Origin: Anaerolineae bacterium
Lineage (GTDB): Bacteria > Chloroflexota > Anaerolineae > Aggregatilineales > Aggregatilineaceae
NCBI GenBank assembly: GCA_016926875.1
Contig: JAFGNU010000061.1
Span: forward strand, 17,641-81,640
DNA: 64,000 nucleotides
Reading direction: 5' to 3'
Shown piece after piece: positions 17,254-26,237 of this stretch. Each line of letters opens with the position of its first letter. The stretch's first letter is position 1. The notes beneath the pieces are model-generated. The model was not told the origin of the DNA and did no database searches. It saw only the letters and a program-made list of their open reading frames with translations. The translations under genes and the position numbers were made by a program.

Positions 17254-18140
17254 ACAATATTTTGAGTATGCGCGAACAAGACGGCCCCGCGCCCGGTTTA
17301 CTCGCCGAAGCGCTCCATCGGTTTGTTCGCCACCGGCTGGGTATGCTCGGCGCGTTGATTATCGGTGGGCTGATCGTCGTGGCGATCTTTGGTCCCTCGC
17401 TGGCTCCCCACGAGCCAGATCATATGAATTTTATGTCGCCATTTGCCGACCCGTCCCGCGAATTCCTGCTGGGTACTGACGACTTCGGGCGTGATATCCT
17501 CAGCCGGATTATGTATGGTGCGCGGGTGTCGCTAAAGGTGGGCTTTATCTCGGTTGGTATCGCGGCGACCATTGGCACGACGTTAGGAATGATTGCCGGA
17601 TACACGCGCAAGCGGTTCATCGACGAAGCCATCATGCGCTCGATGGATGTGCTGCTTGCGTTTCCCACCATCTTGCTAGCGATTGCCATCATTGCGATCT
17701 TGGGCAAGGGGGTTACCAACGCTATGATCGCGATTGGTATCGTGTACACGCCGATTTTCGCACGGATTGCGCGCGGCGAAGTGCTGCGCATCAAAAATGA
17801 GGACTTTGTACAGGCGGCTCGCGCGCTTGGCTCTACCGATGCGGCGATCCTGGTCCGTCACATCCTACCCAACATCCTGCCACCGATTATCGTTGAAACC
17901 TCGCTCAGTCTTTCCTTTGCGATCCTGGCGGAAGCCGCGCTAAGCTTTTTCGGGTTAGGAACACAAGCCCCCGATCCAAGCTGGGGTTTGATGCTGTCGG
18001 AAAGCCGCAAATTCTTCAACAACTCCATCTGGATGGGTATTTTCCCCGGTGTCGCCATCATGCTTACGGTAATGGGCTTTAACTTCCTGGGGGATGGCCT
18101 GCGCGACGCTCTTGATCCACGTATGAAAAACGTGCGATAG
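17250..18140 (+). CDS. ABC transporter permease, DppC/OppC-like
   Basis: Protein of 296 aa with an N-terminal cytoplasmic stretch, a first helix (MLGALIIGGLIVVAIFGPSLAPH), the LGTDDFGRDILSR motif typical of DppC, and the EAA loop (QAARALGSTDAAILVRHILPN). It is translationally coupled to the DppB-like gene. No DppD/DppF ATPase gene follows; the next gene is a histidine kinase on the other strand. The importer must therefore use ATPases encoded elsewhere. Confidence 0.92.
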   Translation: MNNILSMREQDGPAPGLLAEALHRFVRHRLGMLGALIIGGLIVVAIFGPSLAPHEPDHMNFMSPFADPSREFLLGTDDFGRDILSRIMYGARVSLKVGFISVGIAATIGTTLGMIAGYTRKRFIDEAIMRSMDVLLAFPTILLAIAIIAILGKGVTNAMIAIGIVYTPIFARIARGEVLRIKNEDFVQAARALGSTDAAILVRHILPNILPPIIVETSLSLSFAILAEAALSFFGLGTQAPDPSWGLMLSESRKFFNNSIWMGIFPGVAIMLTVMGFNFLGDGLRDALDPRMKNVR

Positions 18141-18368
18141 CCGTACCGTTCCTTCTGTGAAGCGGCGTTCAGCCCCAAAGCAAATACCAAAATCCTTGAG
18201 GTTCCCAGCCCATGACAGGCAGCGGGACATTACGAAGTTTCATCCCGGTGCGCACGGATTTTGAATCCCAGTTCTATTCGTTGGCAATCCGATGACATAT
18301 CTGCAAGAGGTCCGGCAAGCAAAGCGGGTGATGCGCTGGCCGGTTTTAAGCCATTCCCGTGTTCAGCC

Positions 18369-20540
18369 CTAATTCTCTGGAAGAGTGGGCAATAAAACGC
18401 GAAACAGGCTTCCCTGTCCAACCGTGCTTTCAACTTCAATAGTCCCGTCGTGCATCTCGACGATTCGCTTGACAATCGCCAACCCCAGGCCCATGCCGCG
18501 TTTGTCCATTGATCTGGATTTATCCACCCGGAAAAAGTGATCAAAGATGTACGGCAGGTCATCCTCGCTGATTCCGATCCCCGTATCAGATACCTCAACG
18601 CCAACCCTATTGTCCTGGACAAAGGTTCTCAGTTCTATCGAGCCACCGTCTGGGGTATAGGCGATCGCATTCCGGATGAGGTTATCTAGAATGCGTTCAA
18701 ATTCTGTCTGATCGCCCAGGACATCAGGCAGGTTGAACTGTAAGTCTGTTACTATTGTCAGGTGCCTGCGCTCGGCTATCGGGTAGAGACTTTGCAGGAT
18801 GCTGGCGACCAGCCTGCTGAAATTTACCGGGCTTCGTGAGACTTCTGGTGTGTTCTCCAGCCGTGCGGAGAGCAGTATTTCCTCAATACGCTGTTCCAAC
18901 AAAGCAGTCTGCAACTTGATGCTTTGCAGCTTGTCCTTCTGCATTTCAGGATCGGTAATATGCTCCAATAAATACAAACTGGAATTGATAATAGAGAGCG
19001 GCGTCCGCAAATCATGGGAGATGCTGGTGATGGATTCTCTCAATACGTTTACCCGTTCTCGTTCCACCGCCAGTTCCAGCGCTTGTCGCTCGATGCGCTT
19101 CAGGTCGGTAATATCGTGCGATACGCCGACCAGACCAATCACGCGATCGTGGGTATCCTTCAGAGGAACCTTCGTGGTAAGAATCGTCCTGGCTTGACCG
19201 TCCTTGGATCTGCCGGGTTCCTCAACATTCTTGATTGACATCCCTGATGTTAGAACCTGCTGGTCATCAGCCCAAAACTGCTCGGCGTAATCGCGAGAGA
19301 AAAAATCAAAATCGGTCTTTCCTAGCATTTCGGCCTCGGTAGAAACCTGAGGCGTGTCTTCCTGGCACGCTTTGTTAACCAGCAGAAGCCGACCTTCAGT
19401 GTCTTTGACGTAAATAAAGTCCGGCACAGCATCAATAATGGTGCGGAGCAAGGTACGCTCCGCGGCTAACGTCTCTTCCGTTCTCCGTACAGCCGCAAGG
19501 TGGCCCAGTGTAGTCGCGTACAGCGAGAGCAGCTCCAACTCATAATCCGCCGGAGGTTGACGGCTCAACAAGTTATCGACCGATACCCACCCGATATTTT
19601 GATCGCCATCCCACATTTGAGCCACGGCCTTCCAGCCCGTACCAACTATTTTGTAACAGTCATTGTAAATGGGCACATCATTCCGAGTAGCAGCAAACAC
19701 GCGACCTGCTAGCAGTTCCTGCATGTATTCGCCGGCTCTAACAGGGAGACGTTGTTTCCGCTCATCGCGGACCTGGCCATGTTCGTCTATCCCGAATGAA
19801 CCAACCATAAATTCGGGATCGCTGTCCAAAAACCACAAACCCAGCCGGTCAAATCCCAACTTACTGCGTCCCAACTCGACGGCGCGAAGGCACAGATCGT
19901 CGAATGAGTGCGTTTTGGAGAGTTCGAAACTTACTTCATGCAGCGCCTTTAATTTTTCTTGGAACTGGCGTGCTCCCTCTTCTTTTGCTCTTAACGCTTC
20001 TTCCGTTCGTTTGCGCGCTATCAGGTGACCAAGCGAGGCTGCATACAGGCCGAGCAGCTCAATTTGATAATGTGACCAGGGTTCTTGCCGGATCAGGTTA
20101 TCGGCACTCAACCAACCCAGCAATCGATCCCCGTCCCACAAGTTACCCCGCACACGGTCGCCAAACCCAACGGTCTCGGTTTTATCATTTAGCAAAGGGA
20201 TATTCAAACGCACCGACCGCCTGCTCTCAGACTTCAGCATTTCCACGGATACATCGTCCATAGGCCGCAGTTCGTGGCGCTGCCCGCGCTCATCCCGGAT
20301 CTGTCCTTGTTCGTCGATCCCGAATGAGCCGATAATGAAACGAGGATCGGTATCTACAAACCACAATCCCAAACGATCAAACCCCAGGCGACTGCAACCC
20401 AATTCAACAGCAAGCCGACAAAAATCATCAAACGAGTCAGTTTGTGAAAGTTCCCCGCTGACTTCGTGAAGACTCTTCAGTTTTGCCTGGAAGTCGAGCA
20501 GCTCTTGTGTCTGCTGCTGTTTGTCGGTCTGCTTGGTCAT
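18369..20540 (-). CDS. Sensor histidine kinase, GAF-GAF-PAS-HisKA-HATPase
   Basis: Protein of 723 aa with no membrane segment, so a cytoplasmic sensor. Two GAF-like modules (about 20-180 and 205-365) are clear duplicates of each other (LGFDRLGLWFVD versus LGFDRLGLWFLD; GSFGIDEQGQ versus GSFGIDEHGQ). A PAS domain follows (about 380-495), then HisKA with the phosphoacceptor His near residue 510 (SHDLRTPLS) and HATPase with GMGLGLAI near 685. The start at 20540 has GGAG upstream; the extension to 20576 enters a hairpin. The divergent receiver gene at 21055 may be its partner. Confidence 0.9.
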   Translation of the reverse strand: MTKQTDKQQQTQELLDFQAKLKSLHEVSGELSQTDSFDDFCRLAVELGCSRLGFDRLGLWFVDTDPRFIIGSFGIDEQGQIRDERGQRHELRPMDDVSVEMLKSESRRSVRLNIPLLNDKTETVGFGDRVRGNLWDGDRLLGWLSADNLIRQEPWSHYQIELLGLYAASLGHLIARKRTEEALRAKEEGARQFQEKLKALHEVSFELSKTHSFDDLCLRAVELGRSKLGFDRLGLWFLDSDPEFMVGSFGIDEHGQVRDERKQRLPVRAGEYMQELLAGRVFAATRNDVPIYNDCYKIVGTGWKAVAQMWDGDQNIGWVSVDNLLSRQPPADYELELLSLYATTLGHLAAVRRTEETLAAERTLLRTIIDAVPDFIYVKDTEGRLLLVNKACQEDTPQVSTEAEMLGKTDFDFFSRDYAEQFWADDQQVLTSGMSIKNVEEPGRSKDGQARTILTTKVPLKDTHDRVIGLVGVSHDITDLKRIERQALELAVERERVNVLRESITSISHDLRTPLSIINSSLYLLEHITDPEMQKDKLQSIKLQTALLEQRIEEILLSARLENTPEVSRSPVNFSRLVASILQSLYPIAERRHLTIVTDLQFNLPDVLGDQTEFERILDNLIRNAIAYTPDGGSIELRTFVQDNRVGVEVSDTGIGISEDDLPYIFDHFFRVDKSRSMDKRGMGLGLAIVKRIVEMHDGTIEVESTVGQGSLFRVLLPTLPEN

Positions 20541-20553
20541 CGTTCGCTCCGCT

Positions 20554-20581
20554 AACGAATGCTTTTGCCTGAGCATTCGTT
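20554..20581. promoter_or_regulatory. Hairpin in the 5' leader of the histidine kinase gene
   Basis: A perfect 10-bp inverted repeat (20554-20563 with 20572-20581) has an 8-nt loop, 13 nt from the kinase ATG and just upstream of its GGAG. It could limit ribosome access. Flanks read CCTAAC and GTTAGC on the minus strand, faintly like an integron attC site, but the right end does not fit the consensus. Confidence 0.45.
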
Positions 20582-21054
20582 GTTAGGTTTAGTGATTAGC
20601 TGGTAGGGATCGGATATTCATTCTCCTACTAACAGGCAAAAAACAAAGTGTCGGTTTGGCATTTAGCTAACTGCTGATCGTTCATTGTTAAAAGCTACCC
20701 ACTTAATAATTATATTGACTGAATGACTCGCGTGCCACGATTTGGCGGCACGCCAACCGCTCAGCATGTTCAAAGGGGTGAATCGAGCCAGTTTTTCTTG
20801 TTTACGTACCTTTATATCTCCGATTTTGCCCTCCAGGGGCCACAAACTACGCTGCGTTCCGCCCAGGATTCCAACATGCACTTCAAAACAAAGGGTAAAT
20901 TGTGTCTTGGTTACATGCGTGGTCCGGCAAACAGCTCTCGTTACATATGCATAATGGAATTTCTTTGGCAGCAAACTGTGGAAACTGTGATGAGATTGGC
21001 GTATAATTGACGACATCCAATTCAACGGACGTATTATTTCGCATGGGAGTTTCA
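20582..21054. other. Divergent intergenic region, kinase/receiver
   Basis: No gene supported. TATAAT at 21002-21007 (plus) is a candidate -10 box for the receiver gene, with a poor -35. Open frames here have no family features. Confidence 0.35.
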
Positions 21055-21411
21055 ATGAACATCGTCTACGTTGAAGATGATCCAACTAATATCCTCTTGC
21101 TAGAGCGCGTGACAAACTCGACGGGGGATGCGCTGGTAACATTTACAGATGCAGAGAGTGCGCTCGAAAGCGATACCATCTGGGACGCAGACCTGTTCCT
21201 GGTAGATATTCACCTGCCCGGTGACCTCAATGGCCTGGACCTGGCCGATATTCTGCGCAGCAACGGCGTCAATGTGCCCATGGTGATGATTACCGCCTAC
21301 GACCTGCCAGACTACATTGCGCGCTGCCGCGAAATCGGCGGTAACCTGTATCTGGTCAAGCCGGTCAGTGTATCAGAACTGGTAGAAGTGTTGAACGATT
21401 ATCGTCAATAG
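21055..21411 (+). CDS. Stand-alone response regulator receiver protein
   Basis: Protein of 118 aa, a single CheY-like domain. The acidic pocket is EDD at residues 7-9, the phosphoacceptor Asp lies in LFLVDIHLPG near residue 50, and the conserved Thr and Lys are in MITAYD and LVKPVS. ATG 21055 is chosen because GGGAG lies 4 nt upstream; the frame continues up to 21007. There is no output domain. The adjacent divergent histidine kinase is a likely partner. Confidence 0.88.
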   Translation: MNIVYVEDDPTNILLLERVTNSTGDALVTFTDAESALESDTIWDADLFLVDIHLPGDLNGLDLADILRSNGVNVPMVMITAYDLPDYIARCREIGGNLYLVKPVSVSELVEVLNDYRQ

Positions 21412-21519
21412 TGGCTATCTCAGTAGGGTACCCAATTCTGACCTGAAGCTAGTTAGGCTCAAATCTGGCCGGGCCGTGTCAGGTGTTTAGCGACGACCTC
21501 CTGATACGCAGAAGGGATC

Positions 21520-21549
21520 AAAACGCCCCAGGTGAACGTACCTGGGGCG
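21520..21549 (-). terminator. Terminator of nifJ
   Basis: A perfect 10-bp stem (21540-21549 with 21524-21533), a 6-nt loop, then TTTT on the minus strand, 24 nt after the nifJ stop. Confidence 0.85.
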
Positions 21550-21572
21550 CATTATCGTGATCGGGAGGTAGG

Positions 21573-24500
21573 CTAGAGATCAAACTCCGCCCACTGTTCA
21601 TACATCTTCCAACGTGTTGTCACGTCTTCGCGTATTAACCCCAGCAATTTCTCAGCACGATCTGGATCTGCCTGTCGCAGCACCCGGAACCGATTCTGCT
21701 TGTACATAAAGGTTTCGATGTCTTCAGACGGCGCCTTCGAGTCTAGCATCAGCGCGGGCTTGCCCGCCAGTACGTTGTCCGGGTTGAAGCGGTACAACGG
21801 CCAAAAACCGGATGCCACTGCGTCCTTCTGTACCTCGTTGCCCAGCAGCAGGTCATGCCCATGCGCAATGCACTGGCAGTAAGCGATGATCAGTGACGGG
21901 CCGTTGTAGGCTTCCGCCTCGGCGAAGGCTTTGACTGCCTGGTTCATATTCGCGCCCATAGCGACCTGGGCCACGTAGATATTGCCGTAGGTCATGGCGA
22001 TCATGCCCAGGTCTTTTTTGGGTTGTTCCTTACCGGCAGCCGCGAACTTGGCAACCGCAGCGCGCGGCGTTGCTTTCGACATCTGGCCGCCCGTGTTGGA
22101 ATACACGCCTGTGTCGAGCAGCAGTACGTTCAGGTTCCGCCCGGACGCCAGCACATGATCCAGCCCGCCGTAGCCAATGTCGTAGCCCCAGCCATCACCG
22201 CCGACGATCCAGACCGATTTCTTAACCAGGTAGTCGGCCACCGACAGCAACTGCGTGGCAAGCTCGCTGTTGTCCTGTTCTAGCAGTTTCTTGAGCTTGT
22301 CAACCCGTGCCCGCTGTTCCTCGATGCCTTCCTGTGTGCTCATATCGGCATCGCGGGTAGCTTTGAGCAGGTCAACGTTGTTGGTCGCAGACTCGATCAG
22401 CTTGTCGAGCAGTTCGCTGGCGAAGGCCGTCATCTTATCTACAGTCAGGCACATACCCATGCCAAACTCCGCCGCATCTTCGAACAGCGAGTTTGACCAG
22501 ACCGGGCCGCGCCCGTCTGCACGCCGGGCATACGGTGTAGTGGGCAGATTGCCGCCGTAAATCGACGAGCAGCCAGTTGCGTTAGCGATGATCGCGCGGT
22601 CGCCGTATAACTGCGTCATCAGGCGGAGAACCGGTGTCTCGCCACAGCCCGCGCACGCGCCGGAGAACTCAAACAGCGGCGGCAAGAACTGTGATCCCTT
22701 CACCGTGAAGCGGTTGAAGGTCGCAGGATCGGTATCGGGAATCGACAGGAAGTAATCCCAGTTCTCCACTTCAGCCTGGCGCAGCGCTTCGGTGAGCGGC
22801 ACCATGTTGATCGCCTTGCGGTCGGTCTTCTTGCCGCTTTCGTCTTTGACGTAGGCCGGGCATGTATCCACGCATACGCCGCAGCCAGTGCAGTCTTCCG
22901 GCGCCACCTGGACCGTGTACTTCATGCCCTTCCAATCGCGCCCGCGCGCTTCCATCGACTTGAAGGTTGCGGGCGATTGGCCGTTGGCATAGTCGGCGTT
23001 AAATACCTTGACTCGGATCGTGGCGTGAGGGCACACGAACGAGCACTGATTGCACTGGATACAGGCATCGGGTTCCCATACCGGGATTTCCAGGCCCACA
23101 TTACGCTTTTCGTACTGGGTCGTGCCGGTTGGGAACGTGCCGTCGACGGGCATGGCCGATACCGGCAGGTAATCGCCGCGTCCGGCGATAATTTCCGCTG
23201 TCACGTTTTGCACGAATTCAGGCGCGTGCGCTGGCACCGGCGGGCGCATGGTGAGATCGCTGGTAACGTTGTCGGGCACCTCAACCTTTTCAATGCGGTT
23301 TTTGGCGATCTGGGCCGCGCGGACGTTCATATCAACAACTTTAGCGCCCTTCTTGCCGTAGGTGTCCTCGACTGCCATCTCGATCATTTCCATTGCTTTC
23401 TCGGATGGCAGCACACCGGAAATCTGGAAGAAAGCGGCCTGCATGATCACATTGATACGCCCGCCCAGGCCCACCGACCTGGCGATGTCGTTGCCGTCGA
23501 TCACGTAGAACTCGGCCTTCTTATCAATGAGCTGCTGCTGGACCTCGCGCGGCATGTGATCCCACACTTTATCTGCCGGATAAGGGCTGTTGAGCAGGAA
23601 GATACCACCTTCTTTCAGGGCGTCCAGCATGTTGTAGCGTTCCAGGAAGCCGAAGTTATGGCACGCCAGAAATCCGGCTTTGCTGATCAAGTACGTGCTG
23701 CGGATCGGTTTTTTGCTGAAGCGCAGGTGCGACACCGTTCGCGCGCCGGACTTCTTCGAATCGTACACAAAGTAGCCCTGGGCGTAATTGTCGGTTGCCT
23801 TGCCGATGATCTTAATCGAGTTCTTGTTCGCGCCGACGGTCCCATCCGCGCCCAGGCCCCAGAACATCGCGCAGTGCACCTCGCTGCCTTCGGTGGTGAA
23901 GTCTTCATCCCAATCCAGGCTGGTGTTGGTTACATCGTCGTAGATGCCGACGGTGAAGTGATTCTTGGGCTGCTTGGCCGACAGGTTATCCAACACGGCC
24001 TTGACCATACCGGGGGTGAATTCTTTCGAGCCAAGACCATAACGCCCGCCGACTATCGCAGGGGCTTTAGCCAACGTGCCATCGGCTACCGCTTCATTGA
24101 CCGCAGCCACAACGTCCAGGTAGAGCGGTTCGCCAGAGGCGCCCGGTTCCTTGGTGCGGTCGAGCACGGCAATGGCCTTGACCGTCTTGGGCAGCGCTGC
24201 TACCAGTGCCGCGCTGTCGAACGGGCGGAACAGGCGGACTTTGATCACGCCGACTTTCTCGCCCTGCGCCGCGAGGTAATCTACCGTCTCGTGCGCCGCT
24301 TCTGCGCCGGAACCCATCAGCACCACCACGCGCTCGGCATCCGGCGCGCCAACATAGTCGAACAGGTGATACTGGCGGCCTACAACCTTGGCGAAGCGGT
24401 CCATCACGTTCTGAACGATACCTGGAGCGGCTTCGTAATACGGGTTAACCGACTCACGCCCCTGGAAGAACACGTCCGGGTTCTGGGCGGTGCCACGCAT

Positions 24501-25157
24501 TGCTGGATGGTCCGGCGACAGGCCGCGCATGCGGTGCTCAAGCACGTACTTATCATCGATTACGGCGCGCATATCGTCACGGGTGAGTTCTTCAATCTTC
24601 TGAATCTCGGACGACGAGCGAAAGCCGTCGAAAAAGTGAACAAACGGCACACGCGATTCGAGCGTGGCTGCCTGTGCGATCAGTGCGAAGTCCATAATTT
24701 CCTGGATGCTGCCCGATGCCAGAAGCGCAAAGCCGGTCGCCCGTGCGGCGGTGATGTCGGAGTGATCGCCGAAAATGGATAGCGCTTGGGCCGCCACCGA
24801 ACGCGCCGCCACGTGGAAAACGGTCGGGGTCAGCTCGCCCGCGATCTTGTACATATTCGGGATCATCAGCAGCAGTCCTTGCGACGCGGTAAACGTCGTG
24901 GTCAGTGCGCCTGTGGTCAGCGCGCCGTGCACCGCACCGGCAGCCCCACCTTCGGCCTGCATTTCGGTGACATCGGGCACCGTTCCCCACAGGTTAGTTA
25001 CCCCCGCTGCCGACAGTTCGTCGGCCAGTTCACCCATCGAGGATGAGGGCGTGATAGGGTAGATGGCGATGACTTCGTTGAGAGCATGCGCTACCTGTGC
25101 GGCAGCGGTATTGCCATCAATCGTCACCGTCTCTCGGGACGATGTATTGTTAGACAT
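21573..25157 (-). CDS. nifJ: Pyruvate:ferredoxin (flavodoxin) oxidoreductase, single-chain
   Basis: Protein of 1194 aa, full length for the homodimeric enzyme that oxidises pyruvate to acetyl-CoA and CO2 with reduction of ferredoxin. The N-terminal domain has IYPITPSSSMGELAD. Two [4Fe-4S] motifs (CIQCNQCSFVCP near residue 699 and CTGCGVCVDTCP near 756) are followed by the TPP-binding region with CAGCGETP near 836 and ATGCSSIYGG. GGGAGG precedes the start. It is a single gene with its own terminator. It implies anaerobic or microaerobic pyruvate metabolism. Confidence 0.97.
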   Translation of the reverse strand: MSNNTSSRETVTIDGNTAAAQVAHALNEVIAIYPITPSSSMGELADELSAAGVTNLWGTVPDVTEMQAEGGAAGAVHGALTTGALTTTFTASQGLLLMIPNMYKIAGELTPTVFHVAARSVAAQALSIFGDHSDITAARATGFALLASGSIQEIMDFALIAQAATLESRVPFVHFFDGFRSSSEIQKIEELTRDDMRAVIDDKYVLEHRMRGLSPDHPAMRGTAQNPDVFFQGRESVNPYYEAAPGIVQNVMDRFAKVVGRQYHLFDYVGAPDAERVVVLMGSGAEAAHETVDYLAAQGEKVGVIKVRLFRPFDSAALVAALPKTVKAIAVLDRTKEPGASGEPLYLDVVAAVNEAVADGTLAKAPAIVGGRYGLGSKEFTPGMVKAVLDNLSAKQPKNHFTVGIYDDVTNTSLDWDEDFTTEGSEVHCAMFWGLGADGTVGANKNSIKIIGKATDNYAQGYFVYDSKKSGARTVSHLRFSKKPIRSTYLISKAGFLACHNFGFLERYNMLDALKEGGIFLLNSPYPADKVWDHMPREVQQQLIDKKAEFYVIDGNDIARSVGLGGRINVIMQAAFFQISGVLPSEKAMEMIEMAVEDTYGKKGAKVVDMNVRAAQIAKNRIEKVEVPDNVTSDLTMRPPVPAHAPEFVQNVTAEIIAGRGDYLPVSAMPVDGTFPTGTTQYEKRNVGLEIPVWEPDACIQCNQCSFVCPHATIRVKVFNADYANGQSPATFKSMEARGRDWKGMKYTVQVAPEDCTGCGVCVDTCPAYVKDESGKKTDRKAINMVPLTEALRQAEVENWDYFLSIPDTDPATFNRFTVKGSQFLPPLFEFSGACAGCGETPVLRLMTQLYGDRAIIANATGCSSIYGGNLPTTPYARRADGRGPVWSNSLFEDAAEFGMGMCLTVDKMTAFASELLDKLIESATNNVDLLKATRDADMSTQEGIEEQRARVDKLKKLLEQDNSELATQLLSVADYLVKKSVWIVGGDGWGYDIGYGGLDHVLASGRNLNVLLLDTGVYSNTGGQMSKATPRAAVAKFAAAGKEQPKKDLGMIAMTYGNIYVAQVAMGANMNQAVKAFAEAEAYNGPSLIIAYCQCIAHGHDLLLGNEVQKDAVASGFWPLYRFNPDNVLAGKPALMLDSKAPSEDIETFMYKQNRFRVLRQADPDRAEKLLGLIREDVTTRWKMYEQWAEFDL

Positions 25158-25503
25158 GAATTCCTCCCACTGGCTGTGAACAAAGCTAGATCACAAGCTT
25201 CATATCCAGGAGGCAGGAGCATGTGATCACATTGCGAGCAAACTCTTGGTGAGCTAAAGATCACGCGGAAAAAGCATGAAGTGTCATACCGGACAGGTCA
25301 AACAACGTGTGTTACGCCTGAGTATCCGCGATTTTTACATCCTCGCCATGAGTGTAGATCGTTTGAGAGAGTCCCAGTAGTGCGAAATGTCGCAATATGG
25401 GTGAATAGTGTCACTTTCACAGGGTGCTCATACAGATCATCCGATCACAAACACGGCAGGCGCGCTATAATTTGCTCGGATTTCTGCATTCAAGGATAGC
25501 ACA
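25158..25503. other. Divergent intergenic region nifJ/HAD
   Basis: Holds a 12-bp perfect palindrome ATGTGATCACAT (25221-25232), 64 nt upstream of nifJ, resembling a CRP/FNR-family site with a shortened spacer, and TATAAT at 25466-25471 (plus), a candidate -10 for the HAD gene. No gene seen. Confidence 0.45.
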
Positions 25504-26214
25504 ATGTCTGATCGAAAATGGTTGGTGTTATTCGACATTGACGGCACGCTGCTGCACTCCGGTGGGTGTGGGCGTGCAGCAACACGCCTGGCGCTCCAGG
25601 AAGTGTTTGGCACCATTGGGGTGCTGGATGGGTACAGTTTCGCCGGGAAAACAGACTGGCAGATACTACGCGAGGCGCTGACACCGGCAGGGATCACCGC
25701 CGAGCAGGTGGAAGCCAAGCTTCATACATATAATACTGTCGTGGCCCGCCACTTGACCGAGATCATCGGGGATTTTCCCGTCAAACCGTGTGTGGGGGCG
25801 CGAGAAGTCGTTGCAGCCCTCAGCGCAAACCCGGCGGCAGTCGTGGCACTGGTCACAGGCAATATGGAAAAACTTGTGCCGATCAAACTACATACTGCCG
25901 GGTATACCCCTGCTGATTTTAAAGTCGGCGCGTTTGGCTCCGAGGGTTGGGTCCGTTCGATGCTGCCGCCGCTGGCCCTGGAACGCGCCAGGACGTACAG
26001 TAAGGTGGATTTCCCTCCGGAGCGGATCGTGATCATTGGCGACACACCTGGCGACGTAGCCTGTGCCGCCAGCATCGGCGCGCGTACTATCGCCGTAGCC
26101 ACCGGGCCGTTCAGCGCTGCCCAACTGAGCGCCCACCGCCCGACCCATGTATTTGAGACGATGGCTGACCAGGACGCAGTCCTGTCTGCCATTTTTGACG
26201 GTCATATTACCTAA
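25504..26214 (+). CDS. HAD-superfamily phosphatase
   Basis: Protein of 236 aa. Motif I is DIDGTLL (residues 10-16, nucleophile Asp10 and acid Asp12), motif II lies in VALVTGN, and motif IV in IVIIGDTPGDVACA near residue 180. The alpha-helical cap after motif I resembles phosphoglycolate phosphatase-like enzymes (Gph/PgmB group). Substrate not determinable. It lies 23 nt upstream of the sortase gene. Confidence 0.85.
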   Translation: MSDRKWLVLFDIDGTLLHSGGCGRAATRLALQEVFGTIGVLDGYSFAGKTDWQILREALTPAGITAEQVEAKLHTYNTVVARHLTEIIGDFPVKPCVGAREVVAALSANPAAVVALVTGNMEKLVPIKLHTAGYTPADFKVGAFGSEGWVRSMLPPLALERARTYSKVDFPPERIVIIGDTPGDVACAASIGARTIAVATGPFSAAQLSAHRPTHVFETMADQDAVLSAIFDGHIT

Positions 26215-26237
26215 CGAGCCGTTGAGGCCCGCCTGTC

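Noticed and set aside
20540..20600. Integron attC site upstream of the histidine kinase
   Set aside because: The left core fits RYYYAAC but the right core GTTAGCG does not fit GTTRRRY, and no integrase or cassette array is present.
22977..24782. 601-codon open frame antisense to nifJ
   Set aside because: A shadow of a highly GC-biased gene; the residues show no family features and nifJ is unambiguous.
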